From positions 62,001-126,000 of the forward strand of contig JAXMDC010000002.1 in NCBI GenBank assembly GCA_046349035.1: DNA of 64,000 nucleotides, written 5' to 3'. This DNA is from JAXMDC01 sp046349035 (GTDB lineage: Bacteria; Pseudomonadota; Alphaproteobacteria; Rhizobiales; Kaistiaceae). Both the position numbers and the translations under genes were made by a program. Each line of letters begins with the position of its first letter. Within the stretch, counting starts at the first letter, position 1. Shown here one piece after another: positions 61,201 to 64,000 of this stretch. The notes under the pieces were generated by a model, which saw nothing but the letters and a program-made list of their open reading frames with translations, was not told where the DNA came from and ran no database searches.

Positions 61201-61238
61201 ACCATGCATCGGGGGCGATGCAAAAACGTGGAGCCTAG
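58218..61238 (+). CDS. glnE: Glutamine synthetase adenylyltransferase / adenylyl-removing enzyme
   Basis: 1006 residues (E. coli GlnE 946). Two nucleotidyltransferase domains: the N-terminal de-adenylylating one with GKHGAGELNYSSDIDLIVLFD (about 193-212) and the C-terminal adenylylating one with GKWGGREMTAASDLDLMTIYD, joined by a helical regulatory region. It switches glutamine synthetase off and on in response to PII and glutamine. GTG 58218 overlaps the kinase stop, giving unusual coupling of nitrogen control to an envelope sensor operon. Confidence 0.96.
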   Translation: MKRAARPQTAATTAGSLASRLRPLAIGRGAGAFGAIEAAISEAGLAADFAALQAHNGSLTDALAAVAAASPFLAGLMRDDPARLLGVLAAAPEEHLARLLATVADLPPDLDEAEVMRRLRRARSEVALLVALADLGGIFALGEVTAALTAFADAAVRAVVASLLRREHDAGRLRLKHPARPEQESGFIVLAMGKHGAGELNYSSDIDLIVLFDTDKAPLADGVEPTVLFVRVAQRLVKLLQERTEDGYVFRTDLRLRPDPGSTSLAISTEAALRYYESRGQNWERAALIKARAVAGDLPAGEAFLAELVPYIWRKYLDYAAIADIHSIKRQIHDFRGHESVAVAGHNIKLGRGGIREIEFFVQTQQLIAGGRNPALRGRETLAMLAALAKAEWIDAKAADDLAAAYAVLRNVEHRLQMIADEQTHTLPADAADLLAVARLAGYRSIPAFAKALTATLTTVERHYARLFEAAPSLGAAGGSLVFTGTVDDPETLATLSRLGFSRPDQVAETIRGWHFGRYRAMQSAAARERLTEFLPALLDAFAATGDTDAALLGFDRFLERLPGGVQLFSLLASNRELLALLAEIMVSAPRLADLIIRRPHVLDLLIDPVSANAMSDPRELAARLKAALDGAERIEQVLDRARIFGQEQAFLIGAHLLSGAIAAERAGEAYADVADVLASALLAAVTAEFERAHGRVAGGRFLLVALGKWGGREMTAASDLDLMTIYDFDEAATASDGPRPLAPSAYYARLTQRVIAALSSPTAEGGLYEVDMRLRPSGSSGPLAVSLAAFEAYQRNEAWTFEHMALTRHRVVAGDPGLAREVEAAAHAVLSAPRDVAKTRADVREMRGLIEAEKGGGGVWDLKQAPGGLVDVEFVAQYLALTSGKAALLASDTASVLRAARKVGALSADDADTLISALRLYRSLTAILRLGTEEHFAPERAPKSLLALLSRAAALPDFGTLAAHVRDTETAVRTLFGRLIGAVSGASPKAGAGDHASGAMQKRGA

Positions 61239-61245
61239 GAAAATT

Positions 61246-62346
61246 ATGAGAACCAGCATTAGAACGGCATTGGCGACCGCCGGCATGGTCGTCGCCTGTG
61301 CCGGCATCGCCTTCGCCCAGGGCGGGCCGCCTCCCGGCGGTCCGGGCGCGGGGCCCGGCGGCGGTCCGCGCGGCGGACAGAACGCCGATCCGCCGGTGCG
61401 TCAGGGGCTGATCCAGCGCCTCGACACCAATCGCGACAATGCCGTCGACTTCGACGAGTACGCGGCTTCGACCAAGAGCCGGTTCGCCGAGCTCGACGTC
61501 AACAAGGACGGGGCGATTGCCGGCGACGAACTCGACAAGACGAGGCCCGGACGCCAGCGCACGCTGCAGATCTACGACGCCAACAACGACGGCAAGGTCA
61601 CCCTCGACGAGTTGCTGGCGGTGGTGAAGCACGACTTCGACCGCCTCGACCGCGACGCCAACGGCCGTTTGACCGAGCAGCGTCCGGCGCAGCAGGCGCA
61701 GCGCGGTCCGGGGCAGGGTCAGGGTCCGGGACCGGGCCGCGGACCCGGGCAGGGTCCGGGACCTAACGCCGGCCCGGGTGGCCCAGGCCCAGGTCCGGGC
61801 CCCGGCCAGGGCCCCAACGCCGGCAACAATCCGCCGGCCGGCCCCAATGCCGCGCCGGGCAGTCGCGACGATCGCCGCTTCGCTCAACGCGACCCGCGTG
61901 ACGACTTCGACGGGCGCCGCGGCTTCGACCCGCGCGACGACCGCCGGATGTACCGCTTCCACGGCGGGCCCTCGCAGCGGTTCATGATGCCGGGCGAGAA
62001 CCTCCGCTGGCGGTACTGGATGTGGCGGCATTTCGGCCACCGCTTCGCTCCGCGAGGCTACGACTACCGCTTCGCGCCGCGCTCCCAGGACCCGCGGTTC
62101 GACAACCGGCGCTTCGGCCCGAACCAGGGACCGAACGACCAGCGCTATCGCAACGACGATCGCCGTTTCGATCCGCGCAACTATGACCCGCGCAACGACA
62201 ATCGGCGCTACGATCCGCGCAACGACCCTCGTTACAACGATCCGCGGTACAACGACCGCCGCTACGATCCGCGCTACGACGGACGCCCGACCGACTTTGC
62301 GCCGGGCGAGGAACTCGATCCGCGCCTGATGCCGAACCGCGCTTAG
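61246..62346 (+). CDS. Secreted EF-hand protein with Arg/Asp/Tyr repeat tail
   Basis: 366 residues. Signal peptide 1-24 and a Gly/Pro-rich linker, then EF-hand loops DTNRDNAVDFDE (60-71), DVNKDGAIAGDE (84-95) and DANNDGKVTLDE (111-122), and a partial fourth (DRDANGRLTE, 135-144). Residues about 148-204 are Gly/Pro/Gln repeats, and from 290 onward the unit RRYDPRND/RYND recurs about ten times. Calcium binding is very likely, while the tail looks disordered and nearly zwitterionic. ATG 61246 with AGGAAAATT upstream. Confidence 0.88.
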   Translation: MRTSIRTALATAGMVVACAGIAFAQGGPPPGGPGAGPGGGPRGGQNADPPVRQGLIQRLDTNRDNAVDFDEYAASTKSRFAELDVNKDGAIAGDELDKTRPGRQRTLQIYDANNDGKVTLDELLAVVKHDFDRLDRDANGRLTEQRPAQQAQRGPGQGQGPGPGRGPGQGPGPNAGPGGPGPGPGPGQGPNAGNNPPAGPNAAPGSRDDRRFAQRDPRDDFDGRRGFDPRDDRRMYRFHGGPSQRFMMPGENLRWRYWMWRHFGHRFAPRGYDYRFAPRSQDPRFDNRRFGPNQGPNDQRYRNDDRRFDPRNYDPRNDNRRYDPRNDPRYNDPRYNDRRYDPRYDGRPTDFAPGEELDPRLMPNRA

Positions 62347-62369
62347 CCCGGCTCGGCGCCGCAACTTAA

Positions 62370-62399
62370 CGAATGCCCCGGGCACGCCCGGGGCATTCG
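62370..62399. terminator. Bidirectional hairpin between convergent genes
   Basis: Perfect 13-pair stem CGAATGCCCCGGG / CCCGGGGCATTCG with loop CACG, between the EF-hand gene and the convergent kinase. The T run is short on both sides. Confidence 0.65.
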
Positions 62400-62417
62400 T
62401 GCGTTTGGGGTGGCGTT

Positions 62418-64000
62418 CTAGGCCGCGGCGCGGCGGATCGCCCGCGTCTCACGCCGGCCGCTTGCGCCCTGCGGCGCGACCCTCGGCTCGACCGGCAGGC
62501 GGAGCGCGACGATGGTGCCCTTGCCTTCGCGCGAGAGGATGCGCATCGAGCCGCCGTGCAGCTCGACCAGCGAGCGGGTGATGGCAAGGCCGAGGCCGGA
62601 GCCCTTGTGGCTCTTGGTGAACTGGTTCTGCACCTGCTCGAACGGCCGGCCGAGCCGCTTCAGCGCGTCCGGCGCAATGCCGATGCCGCTGTCGGCGATG
62701 GTGACGATCATCGCCCCCTCGACCCGCCGTGCCCGCACGCCGATCTTGCCGCCGGCCGGCGTGAACTTGGTGGCGTTGGAGAGGAGGTTGAGCAGGATCT
62801 GCTTGATCGCCCGGCGGTCGGCCCGGAAGCGCATGTCCGGCTCGACGTCGCAGGTGATCTCATAGGGCCGCCCCGAGGCCTCGCTGGTGATGCGCAGCGC
62901 CTCCGGCACGATGTCGTCGAGATGCAGATCCTCAAGGTCGAGGGTCAGGCGGCCGGCCTCGATCCGCGACATGTCGAGGATGTCGTTGATGACGCCGAGG
63001 AGGTAGGTGCCGCTCTTCAGGATGTCGCCGCAATATTCGACGTATTTCGGCGACCCCAGCGGTCCGAAAAGGCCGTTCTGCATGATCTCGGAGAAGCCGA
63101 TGACGGCGTTGAGCGGCGTCCTGAGTTCATGGCTGATATTGGCGAGGAATTCCGACTTGGTGCGGCTCGCCGCCTCGGCGCGCTCCTTCTCTTCGGCGTA
63201 TTTCTCGGCAAGCTCGACCATCTGCTGCGCCTGCAGCTCGAGCTTTTGCCGGGAGCGGCGGAGATCGGCGATGGTCGCCATCTGCATCCGCTCGCCGTCG
63301 ATCAGCTTCTCCTCGTGCCGCTTGATTTGGGTGATGTCGGTGCCGACCGAGACGAAGCCGCCGTCCTTGGTGCGCCGCTCGTTGATCTGCAGCCAGCGGC
63401 CGTCGCCGAGCTGCGCCTCGAAGGAGCGGGCGCCTTCCTCGGGCGGTCCCTCGGCGGGAACCTGCGCCTGCACCACCGGCTGGCGCGCCGCCGCCATCAC
63501 TGCCGCATAGGGCGTCCCCGGCCGCACATCGCTCTCGGCCAGCGCGTAGAGTTCCTGGTACTTAGAATTGCACATCACGAGGCGGTTGTCGGCGTCCCAG
63601 ATGACGAACGCCTCCGACACCGTCTCGATGGCATCCCGCAGGCGTATGTCGGCCGTCCGCGAGCGCTCGGCGAGCCGCATCTGCTCGCTGATGTCGACGG
63701 CAATGCCGATGAGGTGCGGCTTCTCGCTGTCGCGGTCGACAAGTTCGGCGCGGGCGCGCAGCCAGACGAAGTCGCCGCTGACGTGGCGCATGCGGAAGAC
63801 GCGGTCGATCACCGCCTCGCCGGAGGCGTAGAGCTGCTCGACCAGGGTCATCAGGTTGCCGTCCTCGGGATGGAGGAACGCGCTGGCCTCGCCGAAGGAA
63901 AGAAGCGCGTCGCGCGGGGGATGGCCGAGCACCTCGAACATCGAACTCGACCAGAACATCCGTCCGCGTGCGAGGTCCCAGTCGAAGATGCCGCAACGGC
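62418..64000 (-). CDS. PAS-domain sensor histidine kinase, PleC-like (5' end outside window)
   Basis: The frame is open to the right edge; before the Met at 63959 the in-frame sequence CGIFDWDLARGR already belongs to a PAS domain, so the start lies beyond the window. Visible: PAS with FVWLRARAELVDRD, a second PAS (LRDAIETVSEAFVIWDADNRLV), a coiled helix, phosphoacceptor His in NISHELRTPLNAVIGFSEIM, and ATPase blocks LLSNATKF, DSGIGI and GSGLGLAI. The core is close to PleC/PdhS-type kinases that feed the DivK cell-cycle pathway; the exact partner is unproven. Confidence 0.9.
   Translation of the reverse strand, partial: RCGIFDWDLARGRMFWSSSMFEVLGHPPRDALLSFGEASAFLHPEDGNLMTLVEQLYASGEAVIDRVFRMRHVSGDFVWLRARAELVDRDSEKPHLIGIAVDISEQMRLAERSRTADIRLRDAIETVSEAFVIWDADNRLVMCNSKYQELYALAESDVRPGTPYAAVMAAARQPVVQAQVPAEGPPEEGARSFEAQLGDGRWLQINERRTKDGGFVSVGTDITQIKRHEEKLIDGERMQMATIADLRRSRQKLELQAQQMVELAEKYAEEKERAEAASRTKSEFLANISHELRTPLNAVIGFSEIMQNGLFGPLGSPKYVEYCGDILKSGTYLLGVINDILDMSRIEAGRLTLDLEDLHLDDIVPEALRITSEASGRPYEITCDVEPDMRFRADRRAIKQILLNLLSNATKFTPAGGKIGVRARRVEGAMIVTIADSGIGIAPDALKRLGRPFEQVQNQFTKSHKGSGLGLAITRSLVELHGGSMRILSREGKGTIVALRLPVEPRVAPQGASGRRETRAIRRAAA

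Overview
The window is high-GC DNA from an alphaproteobacterium, most likely of the order Hyphomicrobiales (Rhizobiales). Evidence for this placement: a MucR/Ros-type one-zinc-finger regulator, a DUF5330 protein, a DUF2336 protein, a DUF1491 gene next to a DivJ-like sensor, a class 3 (Rhizobium etli type) asparaginase, and the block ccmI-ccmE-ccmF-ccmH / degP / response regulator / histidine kinase / glnE, which is typical of rhizobia. The genus cannot be fixed from sequence reading alone. No rRNA, tRNA, CRISPR array or complete insertion sequence was seen.

Layout. 1-5.9 kb: a DUF1697 protein cut by the window edge, a secreted protein, an aquaporin, small membrane proteins, an insertion-sequence-like inverted repeat, a family 8 glycosyltransferase and a two-gene envelope operon. 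6.1-13.2 kb: an ADP-heptose and inner-core LPS cluster (hldE, gmhA, gmhB, waaC, waaF, hldD), interrupted at 10.1-11.2 kb by a low-GC island with a PadR regulator and a small partner protein. 13.5-23.9 kb: two convergent RND efflux systems, one of whose adaptors has very long low-complexity tails. 24.4-30.7 kb: an aminotransferase, an asparaginase, cytochrome c', a probably acquired two-gene unit with a TIR/deoxyribosyltransferase-like protein, Fe-type superoxide dismutase, MucR and SufE.

31.4-44.7 kb: a DivJ-like sensor that has lost its kinase, a peptidoglycan-binding protein and a DUF1491 protein; a MarR-methyltransferase operon with two matching palindromes at its start; DUF2336, lipoprotein and DUF1254/DUF1214 proteins; a class A penicillin-binding protein; a YcgN-like protein; and the potassium transporter Kup behind a long leader. 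44.8-49.4 kb: a PhoPQ-like two-component system preceded by a PepSY-like secreted protein, a conserved hypothetical and an epimerase. 49.6-61.2 kb: cytochrome c maturation genes, a beta/gamma-crystallin protein, DegP, a second two-component system and glnE. 61.2-64 kb: an EF-hand protein with an arginine/aspartate-rich repeat tail, and a PleC-like histidine kinase cut by the window end.

The dominant theme is the cell envelope: LPS core synthesis, efflux, peptidoglycan synthesis, periplasmic quality control and two-component sensing. The best candidates for something undescribed are the two-gene unit at 27.7-28.6 kb, the PadR/permease-prefix-like island inside the heptose cluster, the kinase-less sensor at 31.4 kb, and the repeat element at 3.5 kb.
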